A stretch of 64,000 nucleotides of DNA from Mesorhizobium sp. WSM3626 (GTDB taxonomy: Bacteria > Pseudomonadota > Alphaproteobacteria > Rhizobiales > Rhizobiaceae). Below the pieces are notes generated by a model that made no database searches, was not told the DNA's origin, and saw nothing but the letters and a program-made list of their open reading frames with translations. The stretch is taken from contig NZ_AZUY01000022.1 of the NCBI RefSeq assembly GCF_000513935.1, forward strand, positions 21,627 to 85,626. The letters are read 5' to 3'. A program made the translations under genes and the position numbers. Of the stretch, positions 16,581 to 25,405 are shown piece after piece; the stretch's first letter is position 1, and each line of letters starts with the position of its first letter.

Positions 16581-16655
16581 GATACGAAAAAATGTGATAC
16601 ATTTTTCCTGACGATCGAGGGACGGGCCCTCGATCCGCGGCTTTGGCCGCTAACC
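16581..16655 (+). other. Candidate origin of transfer (oriT)
   Basis: Three hairpins in a row lie directly in front of the MobC-like gene. They are AAAAATGT/ACATTTTT with a 3-base loop (16587-16606), GATCGAGGG/CCCTCGATC with a 5-base loop (16613-16635), and GCGGC/GCCGC (16637-16650). They sit at the junction of AT-rich and GC-rich DNA, between a VirC1-like gene and the relaxase operon. This is the place and structure expected for oriT. The nick site cannot be assigned from sequence alone. Confidence 0.55.
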
Positions 16656-16665
16656 AGGTAGAAGG

Positions 16666-17073
16666 GTGATGGTGAGAGCCGGCGCAACTGTTGCAAGACG
16701 GCCGCCTAGGCGGGACAGAGTCGCGCATATCCGGTTCGCCTGCGACGAGCTTGCCGTTGTGAAATCGGCTGCAAATGGCGCCGGCATGTCGGTGTCTGGC
16801 TTCATCCGCTCCCTCGCCTGCGAGGGTGCGGGCATCCGCCCTTTTCTCAATGATGCCGATCGCGCGATCCTGCAACTCCTCGCGGCGGATTTGCGTGCTG
16901 TCGGCAATGGTCTCAACCAGGCCGTGCGCGCGCTCAATACGGGGCGGTTGCGCACGGTTTCGGACATCGCCGCATCTGCGGACGATGCCCGCGCCATTTC
17001 ATTGACCGTCGCCGCCGAGCTGTCCCAGATGACGAAACGCGCCGGCACGGCGCGGCGCTTGGGGGCTCGCTAA
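16666..17073 (+). CDS. MobC-like relaxosome accessory protein
   Basis: 135 residues. GTG 16666 and ATG 16669 are both possible, with GAAGGG close upstream. The pattern fits MobC-type proteins: an N-terminal RVAHIRFACDELAVVKSAA ribbon-helix part, SVSGFIRSLACEG, then LRAVGNGLNQAVRALN (the conserved 'GxNxNQ'-like region) and a helical end. MobC proteins bind oriT and help the relaxase open the strands at nic. The stop shares a base with the relaxase start (TAATG), so both are made from one message. Confidence 0.8.
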   Translation: MMVRAGATVARRPPRRDRVAHIRFACDELAVVKSAANGAGMSVSGFIRSLACEGAGIRPFLNDADRAILQLLAADLRAVGNGLNQAVRALNTGRLRTVSDIAASADDARAISLTVAAELSQMTKRAGTARRLGAR

Positions 17074-19211
17074 TGGAATTTTTCCTTGGGACTTTCGAAC
17101 GGGAGTGGGAACGACGTCGCGCAGCACTGCTTCATGAAATACAGCGGAGTCGGGACGAGCGCCATGACTGGGACTGGCGGCGAAGGGGCGGGGTGGCGTT
17201 CGCACCAGACGAAACGACAGGGCGAGGGGACAGGGCGCGCGCCGGCCACAACGCCAGCCCGCGTTCCAATCTCACCAGAGCTGTCGCGCCGAACCGATCG
17301 ATGCGTCAGCGGTTCACGGCCGTAGCGCAAGGGAGCCAGCCTGCGGTGGTCAAGCTCGCGTCCTACGGTCGTGGAGCGCGCCTGGGTGCTTTGGTGAGCT
17401 ACGCCTCCCGGAATGGCGAACTGGCCGTCGAAACCGAAAAGGGGGAGCAGATCATCGGCAAGGCGGGCCTGTTCCAATTGCGCACCGAATGGGAGCATCT
17501 TTTCGACAATCGTGCCTCGAGCCGGGACGTTGGTCTGTTCCAGGTGACGGTGAACACGAAGACAAACGATAGCGATCGTGACCAAATCCTTCGCCATGTC
17601 CTGCGCGCCGCGTTCGGCGAGCGCCGCTTTGTTTATGCAATCGAGGGCGTACACGGCAGGCATTTGCGAGTGCGCGGGGTCCTGCTCCTGCGCGGGCCGG
17701 CTGGCGAGCGCCTGACCGGCGACGCGAAGGCCGCGGCAATCGCCCAAGATCGGTTGAACAGGAGCAGGATCGGCTGCGATGTCCAGGCACGGGTTCTGTT
17801 CCACGGTCACGGCAATGGCGTCGCGTTCGCAACGAGCCGGATTCGCCAAATGGTCGAGCGCTTCGAAGGGCGGGTCCGCGATGATAGGGAAAGCCATATC
17901 GAGACTGTCAAACAAGCTGGCGATCTCGTCCAGAAGGACTGGCGCAAGCAGATGCAAAGCCGCACAGGACGCGACGTCATGCATCTGGTCGTCTCGGCGC
18001 GCGCGGGCACTGATCAAGCTGCTTTTCGAGACGCGGTGCGGGAATTCCTTGGCGATCAATTCACCGGGCATCGGTATGTTTATACCATGCACGATCCGTC
18101 TGACGATCCAAAAGTGGCAGGGCATGGCGGCAAGCGGCCCCATGTCCACGCCCACGCGATCGTTACCATGCGTGGGGAGACAGGAGAACGCATCGAGACG
18201 AGCCCCCAGGTGTTCCGGGAATGGCGCTCACTGATGGCTGAGAAGGCCCGGGCGCACGGAATCCGCATGGAGCTGACCGATCGTCGCGAGTTTGCAAGTG
18301 CGCCTGCCTATGCTCGTAATCAGGTGCGGCCTGTCGGCTATGTGGGCAGAAGCGAGCATGGGGGCACAAGCGCGTCGGCACATGCACGTTATCTGGCCAA
18401 GCGTTCCAATCTCCCCCACGCAGCAAAGTCCGTCCGCAGTGCCCGATATTTGAGAGAGGTTGCCCAGGCATGGAACGCAATTGCGCGGGGCAGCACAGAA
18501 AAGAAGATCGCCAACTTCGCTGGAGACCAGCTCGAACGAATCCGGGCTGCTGCACGCTACACCGAGATCGTGACGCAGAGACAATCCTCTGGGCAAGCAG
18601 CGGACAGGGATGACCCCACAGTGCTTTTGGCCCGGGAACTTTTTGGAGGCGAGGAGGCTGCCATGCTTGCGATGACACGTCCCGAGTTTGAGGCATACGA
18701 GAAACGGATAGAGGCTATTCTGGCGGATGTCGGGCGCTCGATCGAGCCATGGGAGCGCAAACAATTCACCGAAGTCGTTGAAGCCGCGCGGGAAGTGATG
18801 AGCATCCGCCGGGAAAACCTCCGCATTTCCGAACAACAGCTTGCCGCGAGCGAATCTGATCGGAACGCCCAAGTTCGCACTGGCGAGCCTTCGCAGCTGT
18901 TGGAGAGCGGATCTCAAACCCCACAAACCACATCGAACTCAAAGCACGAGCCGAGTTCAGGGAATGCGGCAGTGGTCCGAAGCCGGGAGCTTGAACACGA
19001 TGATCGGCTGCGCAGCGCCCATGAACCTCTTGATCCCCGCGAACTACGTCCCGGTGAAAGGATAGGATTGACCAGGAAAATAGCGGGTCAACCAAGAGGG
19101 GTGCCGGAGCCGAGTTCGCCACGACAGGATCAATCGGCGCAGCGGCTGCGGGGATCGGAGCAGGAAGTCGAAGAGCGGCAGCCGCGTGATCGCAACGAGC
19201 GCGAGCGCTAG
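17073..19211 (+). CDS. MOB relaxase (VirD2/MobA-like)
   Basis: 712 residues. The relaxase domain occupies about residues 80-440. A tyrosine-bearing segment lies near 92-110 (KLASYGRGARLGALVSYASR), candidate catalytic Tyr. A metal-binding HxHxH motif is at KRPHVHAHAIVTM near 355. The C-terminal 250 residues are helical, then disordered and very rich in Glu, Arg, Ser and Gln, and may hold the secretion signal recognised by the coupling protein. Relaxases nick oriT, stay bound to the 5' end, and lead the strand through the type IV channel. The next gene on the right is convergent cargo. Confidence 0.85.
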   Translation: MEFFLGTFEREWERRRAALLHEIQRSRDERHDWDWRRRGGVAFAPDETTGRGDRARAGHNASPRSNLTRAVAPNRSMRQRFTAVAQGSQPAVVKLASYGRGARLGALVSYASRNGELAVETEKGEQIIGKAGLFQLRTEWEHLFDNRASSRDVGLFQVTVNTKTNDSDRDQILRHVLRAAFGERRFVYAIEGVHGRHLRVRGVLLLRGPAGERLTGDAKAAAIAQDRLNRSRIGCDVQARVLFHGHGNGVAFATSRIRQMVERFEGRVRDDRESHIETVKQAGDLVQKDWRKQMQSRTGRDVMHLVVSARAGTDQAAFRDAVREFLGDQFTGHRYVYTMHDPSDDPKVAGHGGKRPHVHAHAIVTMRGETGERIETSPQVFREWRSLMAEKARAHGIRMELTDRREFASAPAYARNQVRPVGYVGRSEHGGTSASAHARYLAKRSNLPHAAKSVRSARYLREVAQAWNAIARGSTEKKIANFAGDQLERIRAAARYTEIVTQRQSSGQAADRDDPTVLLARELFGGEEAAMLAMTRPEFEAYEKRIEAILADVGRSIEPWERKQFTEVVEAAREVMSIRRENLRISEQQLAASESDRNAQVRTGEPSQLLESGSQTPQTTSNSKHEPSSGNAAVVRSRELEHDDRLRSAHEPLDPRELRPGERIGLTRKIAGQPRGVPEPSSPRQDQSAQRLRGSEQEVEERQPRDRNERER

Positions 19212-19247
19212 GCTGGTGACACCATCGCGCCTTCCTAAGCCGAGACG

Positions 19248-21644
19248 TTAGCCGGCTGCTCGCAAATGTCGGATTGGCTTTCCGGGTGAAAGCGACTGCG
19301 CGGCTCGCGCGATGCCTTGCGCGTCAATTCCATGGTGCCGATAGAGGTCCGCGATGGTGCCCGACTGGCCGAAATGCTCCACGCCCAGCGACCGGGTCTT
19401 GTGACCCTCAACGGATCCGAGCCAAGCAAGCGTGGCAGGATGGCCGTCAAGCACCGTGACGAGCCCACAATGTGAGGGAACGCTGGCTAGCAATCGTTCG
19501 ACAGGGCTTTGTGCATGGACGACGCCGTGCTCCCTGGCGCGCTGTGCGGCGGTCCATCCCGCATTCAGGCGATCTGCAGACGTTACCGCCAAAAGGCCCA
19601 CGTCGCGGCGATCCTCTGCGATCAAGCCGATCGCATCTATCGCTTCGGGTGCAATCGCTCCCGTGTAGGCGATCACGATCTGCGCATTTGGCCCTGGCTT
19701 TCGCATCCAATAGCCTCCACTGAGAATGGCTTCAGCCAGTGTCTGATCAATAGCGCGTTTGGGTTGTTCTATCGGCCGCGTCGACAGTCTGAGATACACC
19801 GAGCCTCCAGTGGCATCCCTGAGCCAGGTCACGGGATCGGGCTGGATATCTCCATCGCGTTGCATGTAGTCGAATGAAAATCGCAGAATGGTTGCGAGCT
19901 CGTCGACAAAGGCTGGCTCAAAGCTGGCGAGCCCATCCTGAGCCATACCGATGAGGGGAGTTGCTATCGATTGATGGGCGCCGCCTTCAGGCGCCAGACT
20001 GATACCGGAAGGGGTGGCGACGACAATGAAGCGTGCATCCTGGTAACAGGCGTAGTTCAGCGCATCGAGCCCACGTTCGATGAACGGGTCATAAAGGGTC
20101 CCTATCGGCAAAAGCCGCTCGCCAAATATCGAATGAGAAAGCCCCAGAGCCGAGAGGTTGATAAACAGGTTCATCTCGGCAATGCCCAGTTCGATATGTT
20201 GGCCTTTCGGTGAGAATTGCCAGTTGAAGGTCGACGGGATGCGCTCCTTCTTGAACAGATCCGCCTTCTCTTCCCGGGCAAAGAGTCCCCGACGATTGAC
20301 CCAAGCGCCGAGATTGGTCGAGACGGTGACGTCCGGCGATGTTGTGACGATCCGCCTTGATAGCTCGGTCTCCGACTTGGCGATCTCATGCATGAGAATT
20401 CCGAAGCCATGCTGTGTAGAGACAGGCGATTGCACCTCGATGGCAAATGCCTCGGGGACAGCAATTTTCGGGGGCGCGTGGCGGCCACGGCGCCCGGCAT
20501 TGAATGGTGCTTCCTTAAGAAAGGCAGACAACTCGGCGGCGGGGAGTTGAAGACCTTCAAAGGGTTCCCATTCGAACCCCGGCCGTACCCGAAGGCGGGC
20601 GCGCAGGTCTTCGGTCTGTGCCGTGGTCATCAAGCCTGCATGATTGTCCTTGTGGCCAGCCAGCGGCAGGCCGAACCCCTTGATCGTATAGGCGAGAAAG
20701 CAGACCGGCCGATCATGCTTGCGTGCCTCCTCGAAGGTCTTCAACAACAAGGGCAGATCGTGACCGCCAAGGTTTGTCATCAAGCGCGCAAGGTCGTGGT
20801 CGGAGCGGTTTTCAATCAGCCTGGAGACTTGACCTTGATCACCGATCTCATCGAGCAGGCGTCTGCGCCACGCTGCCCCACCTTGATAAGCCAGAGCCGA
20901 GTAGAGCTGGTTGGGGCACTTGTCGATCCAGCCGCGTAAAGCCGCACCCCCAGGCTCCTCGAAAGCTTGTTCCAGCAGGGAGCCGTATTTGAGGATCACC
21001 ACCTCCCAACCGAAATCGCGAAACAGGGAGACGAAGCGCTCCCACAAGCCTTCCCTTACGACCGCGTCCAAGCTTTGGCGATTGTAGTCAACGATCCACC
21101 ACGTGTTGCGCAGACCGTGCTTCCAACCCTCGAGAAGAGCCTCAAAGATGTTACCCTCATCCATCTCGGCGTCCCCAATAAGCGCGACCATGCGCCCTTC
21201 GGGACGGTCATTGGCCATGCCTTTTGCTCGAAGGTAATCCTGCGCCAACGAGGAAAACAGGGTTTGCGCGACTCCCAGTCCGACAGATCCGGTCGAGAAG
21301 TCGACATCGTCCGTATCCTTCGTCCGTGATGGATAGGACTGCGCCCCTCCATAGGCGCGGAAGGATTCCAGTTTCGACCGTGTCTGGTTGCCGAAGAGAT
21401 ATTGGATAGCATGAAAAACCGGACTTGCATGCGGCTTCACTGCGACCCTGTCTTCAGGATGCAAGACCGCGAAGTAGAGTGCAGTCATGAGCGTGGCGAG
21501 CGATGCTGACGATGCCTGATGCCCTCCAACCTTTAGCCCGTCGTCATTTGGCCGAAGGTTGTTGGCGTTGTGGATCATCCATGTGGACAGCCACAGCACC
21601 TTGCTTTCGAGTTCGTTGAGGCACGCGAGTTTCGGATCGTTCAT
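19248..21644 (-). CDS. mdeB: 2-oxoacid dehydrogenase E1, MdeB-like
   Basis: 798 residues, the length of the homodimeric AceE type. The thiamine diphosphate motif GDAEMDEGN...NYxxQ appears as GDAEMDEGNIFEALLEGW and VDYNRQSLDA near residues 160-195. A transketolase-type N-terminal GGHQASSAS and a central HIELGIAEMNLF are also present. The divergent neighbour is an Lrp regulator. In Pseudomonas putida an E1 of this kind (MdeB) converts 2-oxobutyrate from methionine breakdown, next to the Lrp-type MdeR and methionine gamma-lyase MdeA. No mdeA is visible here, so the substrate could also be pyruvate. E2 and E3 subunits must come from elsewhere. Confidence 0.75.
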   Translation of the reverse strand: MNDPKLACLNELESKVLWLSTWMIHNANNLRPNDDGLKVGGHQASSASLATLMTALYFAVLHPEDRVAVKPHASPVFHAIQYLFGNQTRSKLESFRAYGGAQSYPSRTKDTDDVDFSTGSVGLGVAQTLFSSLAQDYLRAKGMANDRPEGRMVALIGDAEMDEGNIFEALLEGWKHGLRNTWWIVDYNRQSLDAVVREGLWERFVSLFRDFGWEVVILKYGSLLEQAFEEPGGAALRGWIDKCPNQLYSALAYQGGAAWRRRLLDEIGDQGQVSRLIENRSDHDLARLMTNLGGHDLPLLLKTFEEARKHDRPVCFLAYTIKGFGLPLAGHKDNHAGLMTTAQTEDLRARLRVRPGFEWEPFEGLQLPAAELSAFLKEAPFNAGRRGRHAPPKIAVPEAFAIEVQSPVSTQHGFGILMHEIAKSETELSRRIVTTSPDVTVSTNLGAWVNRRGLFAREEKADLFKKERIPSTFNWQFSPKGQHIELGIAEMNLFINLSALGLSHSIFGERLLPIGTLYDPFIERGLDALNYACYQDARFIVVATPSGISLAPEGGAHQSIATPLIGMAQDGLASFEPAFVDELATILRFSFDYMQRDGDIQPDPVTWLRDATGGSVYLRLSTRPIEQPKRAIDQTLAEAILSGGYWMRKPGPNAQIVIAYTGAIAPEAIDAIGLIAEDRRDVGLLAVTSADRLNAGWTAAQRAREHGVVHAQSPVERLLASVPSHCGLVTVLDGHPATLAWLGSVEGHKTRSLGVEHFGQSGTIADLYRHHGIDAQGIARAAQSLSPGKPIRHLRAAG

Positions 21645-21768
21645 TTTCGAGCTCCACCGAGAGGAGGCGAGGATAGGACAATCCAGCGGGCGATTGCGGC
21701 TAAAAACGCGATAAGATAGAGCAGTTTCAGCCGAACCCAGCTAATTGTCATGTGGGAAACCAAAACTC

Positions 21769-22242
21769 ATGCCAAACCGTGTCATTGACGATATCGATCG
21801 CAAGTTATTGTCTGCACTTCAATCCGATGCTCACGCGACGACGGAAAAACTCAGCGAAATGGCCGGACTCTCTCCGTCACCTTGCGCCCGTCGAGTGCGG
21901 ATGCTCGAAAAATCAGGCGTGATCAGAGCCTACGTGGCAATCGTTGATCAGGTGAAGGTAGGATTGCCCGTTAGCGCATTTGCGTCGGTCAAGCTCGAGC
22001 GACAGCGGGAAGAAGAGCTCGATGGGTTTTCGAGTGCCGTCCTTCGTTGGCCTGAAGTGGTCGAATGCTATTTGATGACCGGGAAAATGGACTTCTTGCT
22101 GCGTGTCGTCGTGAAGGATTTAGAGGCGTATGAAACTTTCCTGAAACAGAAACTCACGAGACTGGATGGCGTGGCATCGATCGAATCCAGCTTCGCCTTG
22201 GGCCAGGTGAAGCATGCATATGGGCTTCCGATCGGCGCCTGA
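21769..22242 (+). CDS. mdeR: Lrp/AsnC-family regulator, MdeR-like
   Basis: 157 residues from ATG 21769; a TTG at 21745 would add 8. An N-terminal helix-turn-helix (about 20-45, TTEKLSEMAGLSPSPCARRV) is followed by an alpha/beta RAM ligand domain, with EVVECYLMTGKMDFLLRV near 95-115. Lrp proteins sense amino acids and control neighbouring catabolic genes. It is divergent from the E1 gene, 124 bases apart, as mdeR is from mdeAB in P. putida. Control of the E1 gene is likely; the effector amino acid, perhaps methionine, is inferred. Confidence 0.85.
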   Translation: MPNRVIDDIDRKLLSALQSDAHATTEKLSEMAGLSPSPCARRVRMLEKSGVIRAYVAIVDQVKVGLPVSAFASVKLERQREEELDGFSSAVLRWPEVVECYLMTGKMDFLLRVVVKDLEAYETFLKQKLTRLDGVASIESSFALGQVKHAYGLPIGA

Positions 22243-22535
22243 AGCTCTACCCTGAGAAATTAGCCGGCGCCAAATCCGGGAGGGTACATAGGTAGGCACC
22301 GGCCGTGCGGGAAATCGGGCCCGGCGCATCGACGTCCGCTGGACGCTTCGCAACCTGGGGCAAATGTCAGCGAGCGTCAACATACTGTTTCTACGAAGTA
22401 TTCTGCGGTTCCATAATGTATGTTATGCATTTTTTACTCTATTGCCGCAAAATAGAAATGTCTTGATTCCGCAAAGTTGGAATGTCGCCCTGCTCGTCGA
22501 TGAGCGAGGGAGACGGTGGGTTGGGACTGATTTTG
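22243..22535. other. Intergenic DNA with left IS end
   Basis: No gene is visible. AT-rich from 22380. Near 22447-22488 two motifs (GCAAAATAGAAATGTC and GCAAAGTTGGAATGTCGC) match, in inverted orientation, the repeats right of the ISNCY transposase. This marks the left end of that element. Confidence 0.6.
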
Positions 22536-23622
22536 ATGAGCGAGCGCGAGCTGCAACGCATCGAGGTGCTGTCGAAGGTTTTGGAGCGGCGCATGACGGT
22601 TGTCTCTGCCGCGCATGTCCTGGATATGACGACACGCCAGGTCCAGCGTCTGCTGAAGGCGTTGCGGGCTGAAGGCCGCCGCAGCACTTCGGCACAAGGC
22701 TCGAGGACGACCGTCGAACCATCGATATGTCGCCGGCGTCGGCGAACTGGCGGTTCAATTTGTTCGCGAACATTATCTCGACTTCGGGCCAACCTTGGCG
22801 GCCGAGAAGTTGGCGGCGAACCACGGCCTGGTCGTGTCGCGAGAGACGTTGCGCAAATGGATGGGGGAAGCTGGAATCTGGTTGTCCCGAAAGCAGCGCA
22901 GGACGTTCCATCAGCCCAGATTACGTCGGGAGTCATACGGCGAGCTAGTACAGATCGACGGCAGTGATCATCGTTGGTTCGAGGAGCGGGGCGATCCATG
23001 CACCCTGCTCGTCTTCATCGACGACGCAACCAGCGCGCTTCAACAGCTTCGCTTTGTGAAGTCGGAGAGTACGTTCAGCTACTTCGAAGCGCTGGAGCTT
23101 TATCTGAAGACCGAGAGGTTCGCCAAGGTCCCTGCCCGACCGGACAATCTGCATCGCGCATTGAATGTTGCGCCGGATCGGCTGCGTGACGTGCTGTGCA
23201 AGCGGGAGCAGCGTTATGTCGGCCAGCAATTGTCGTTCTCCTACGAACGCAGGCAGATCATGCTTGAGAAGAACGAACTTTCGTGCGGGCTGGTCGGCAA
23301 ATATGTCGATATCCACGAGTTCGCCGACGGTCGGCTGGATGTTCGATGGAGAGCGTGTTCCTTGCCCTACACCGTCTTCGACAAGGAGCAGCGCGTCACG
23401 CACACGGCGGTCACCGAGAACAAGCGGCTCGGCGAAGTGCTGACTTGGATCAAGGCTCAGCAGGATGAGGCGAGGCCTCCGCCGAAGATCAAGACCAACA
23501 GCGAGCAGAGCGCCTACAAGAAGCGCGGAACCAAGCCGGGCCGCAGGACGGACTTCATGAACGATCCTGCAGTCATCGCGCGGCGAGAACAGGCACTGGC
23601 AAGCTTGACCGCTGTCGAGTGA
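22536..23622 (+). pseudogene. ISNCY-family transposase, frameshifted and deleted
   Basis: ATG 22536 begins MSERELQRIEVLSKVLERR with a helix-turn-helix, as in ISNCY transposases. The frame breaks near 22680 and resumes out of phase before 22795 (EKLAANHGLVVSRETLRKW, QIDGSDHRWFEERG). After FSYFEALELYL the sequence jumps straight to RFAKVPARPDNLHRAL. About 100 residues containing the second catalytic Asp and the Glu are lost by an in-frame deletion. It is therefore dead by two lesions. The C-terminus (PGRRTDFMNDPAVIARRE) is intact. Confidence 0.85.
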
Positions 23623-23740
23623 GGCGGCTCTCAAAGCTAAAGCCAGAGAGCCAAGCTGGATCGCCCCCGATCGGGCTGCGCAACCCCGGCCAGCTGACGC
23701 CCGATCGGGCGCTCACGTCGGTGCCAAGAAGCGCCTCACT

Positions 23741-23829
23741 GTCGCATTTCTAACTTGCTGCACCCTGCCCTTTGGAAAGGGCCATGCGACATTTCTACTT
23801 TGCAGAGCCGGCGACATTTCTACATCGCC
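23741..23829. repeat. Array of ISNCY end repeats
   Basis: Three related motifs in the same orientation: GTCGCATTTCTAACTTGC (23741-23758), GCGACATTTCTACTTTGC (23786-23803) and GCGACATTTCTACATCGC (23811-23828). The second is an inverted copy, with two mismatches, of 22471-22488 on the left of the transposase. These are probably iterated transposase-binding sites at the element end. The third may belong to the next element. Confidence 0.7.
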
Positions 23830-23984
23830 GCCACATTACTCACACAGCCATTTAGTAATGCGACAGTTGCCCCAGTCGGAGAAGCGACACTCCCCGCTTC
23901 CGAGGCTGGTCAACATGAAGCTGGAAAGGAAGGCTGGCGACTTCACAGCGCCTGGCCCGAGACCGGGCCCATTGCGGAGCCGTC

Positions 23985-24420
23985 ATGCCTTTGGTCACCT
24001 TGTCGCAAAAAGAGCTGCATCGTCTCGAAGCCATCCAGAAGATCCACGACCGACGACTGAGCGTCGTCCAGGCAGCGGAACTCCTTCACCTCAGCCGCAG
24101 TCAGTTCACCGGCTGTTGCAGGCCTATGACCAGGACGACGCCGGCGGCCTGGCCTCGAAGAGGCGCAGCCGCCGAGCAATCGCCGCCATGATGAGGACTT
24201 CCGCAACGCCGCATTGGATCTGGTGCGCGATCGCTACCGGGACTTCGGCCCGACGCTAGCCCGCGAGAAGCTGCTTGAGCGGCACCAGCTTTGGTTCGAA
24301 CGCCGGCCGGGCGCCTTGTGACGCAGTGCGCCAGCGCTGCCCCGGGAGTTGGCCGAGGACCATGGGTGTACGCGAGACGCTGCGCAAATTGTGACCGATC
24401 GCGAACAGCGAACTGCTCAT
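23985..24420 (+). pseudogene. Second ISNCY transposase remnant
   Basis: ATG 23985 starts MPLVTLSQKELHRLEAIQ..., an ISNCY N-terminus different from the copy at 22536. The helix-turn-helix (RRLSVVQAAELLHLSRSQ) is kept. The homologous sequence then passes through at least three frames (RLLQAYDQD, GLASKRR, DFRNAALDLVRDRYRDFG, REKLLERH) and ends with PIANSELLMAKAGF near 24420. All of the catalytic core is missing. The end touches the RES toxin gene. Confidence 0.75.
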
Positions 24421-24914
24421 GGCGAAAGCCGGTTTTCGTCGTCGATGAGTGTCAGCTGAGACGGTGCCGTGTCGCTCCATTGCCAGAGCACGAGGTTGAG
24501 ATCATTCCTTGTCGCACCAGGCGCGAAGCTCCTGACCAGCAGAGCGCGATAGCCCTTGCCGATCAGATGCCGGGCGAAGGCCTGTGTTTTCGCCTCACCG
24601 GCTATTCTCATTTGATCGCGCCAGGTGGGATCGGCCAGCGCGCTGCTGTCCAACTTTTCGGCATTCAGGGCCATCTCGTCACGGCTATCGAAGATGTTAC
24701 CGATGTCGGCATCGTAGGAGACAAGTGTCGTCGGTTGAAAGCTGCCCGCCTGATTGGCTTCGCGCAGTGCGGTGAGCACCGTCAGTGACGAATATAAGGC
24801 TGGAACGCCCCTGGCATTGAAGCGACCGCCGTAGAGCTCCGCTCCTCGGCCTGACAGGGGCTCGGCTGCATAGATAGGATTGAGAGCGCGATAGAGCGGG
24901 CCACGATAGCGCAT
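24417..24914 (-). CDS. RES-domain toxin
   Basis: 165 residues. RES family features are visible: N-terminal RGPLYRALNP, the active-site region GRGAELYGGRFNARGVPALYSS near residues 22-43 (Arg and Tyr), a central ALREANQAGSF with Glu, and the end NLVLWQWSD. RES toxins degrade NAD+ by phosphorolysis or transfer ADP-ribose. The Xre/MbcA-type antitoxin precedes it on the same strand, 8 bases upstream. It appears complete although the ISNCY remnant touches its stop. It probably stabilises the cargo region. Confidence 0.85.
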   Translation of the reverse strand: MRYRGPLYRALNPIYAAEPLSGRGAELYGGRFNARGVPALYSSLTVLTALREANQAGSFQPTTLVSYDADIGNIFDSRDEMALNAEKLDSSALADPTWRDQMRIAGEAKTQAFARHLIGKGYRALLVRSFAPGATRNDLNLVLWQWSDTAPSQLTLIDDENRLSP

Positions 24915-24922
24915 GCGGATGA

Positions 24923-25354
24923 TCAGGCGTGGACGCCGGCATCAACCGCATCGATATATTCGAGCACCTCGTCTGCGCGACCGCTGCGAACGAGTTGCAT
25001 TGCCGTCATCCCTGAAAAACCAGGAAGAGGTTCTGAGCGGTACCAGGCATAAGCCATCAGGGCCGAGCCAAAACGAGCTTCGACCTTGTTAATGATTTCC
25101 ACCAACTCGCGCAGCCGGCGTTGCGTCCGATCCGACCGGACCCGATCTTTGCGTTGAATGGCGTCCTTTCCCAATCCTGCTGTACGAGCCACTTCCTCGC
25201 TGGTCGTTTGGAAAGTGGCCGCTATCTTGCGAGGGGCGAAAAGTCCATTATCGAAATATTGCGTTAGGCCCACTGCGATCTCCTGCGGCAGGTTTTTTGC
25301 CCCGTCCACTGACGCTATATAGCGTCGATAAGTGCGGCATTCAAGGTTAGCCAA
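24923..25354 (-). CDS. Xre/MbcA/ParS-type antitoxin
   Basis: 143 residues. Helical throughout, with an Xre-like N-terminal domain (KIAATFQTTSEEVARTAGLG near 43-62) and a C-terminal antitoxin domain of the MbcA/ParS type: VEARFGSALMAYAWYRSEPLPGFSGMTAMQLV, where GSxxxAxxWxxxxxPxxxGxxP is the usual pattern. It pairs with the RES toxin downstream, as in known RES-Xre loci. It should bind the toxin active site and repress its own promoter. Confidence 0.85.
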   Translation of the reverse strand: MANLECRTYRRYIASVDGAKNLPQEIAVGLTQYFDNGLFAPRKIAATFQTTSEEVARTAGLGKDAIQRKDRVRSDRTQRRLRELVEIINKVEARFGSALMAYAWYRSEPLPGFSGMTAMQLVRSGRADEVLEYIDAVDAGVHA

Positions 25355-25405
25355 ATTCCCGGAATCGGACAGTCTGGCGACGTGACCCGAAGGGACTTGG
25401 CATAA

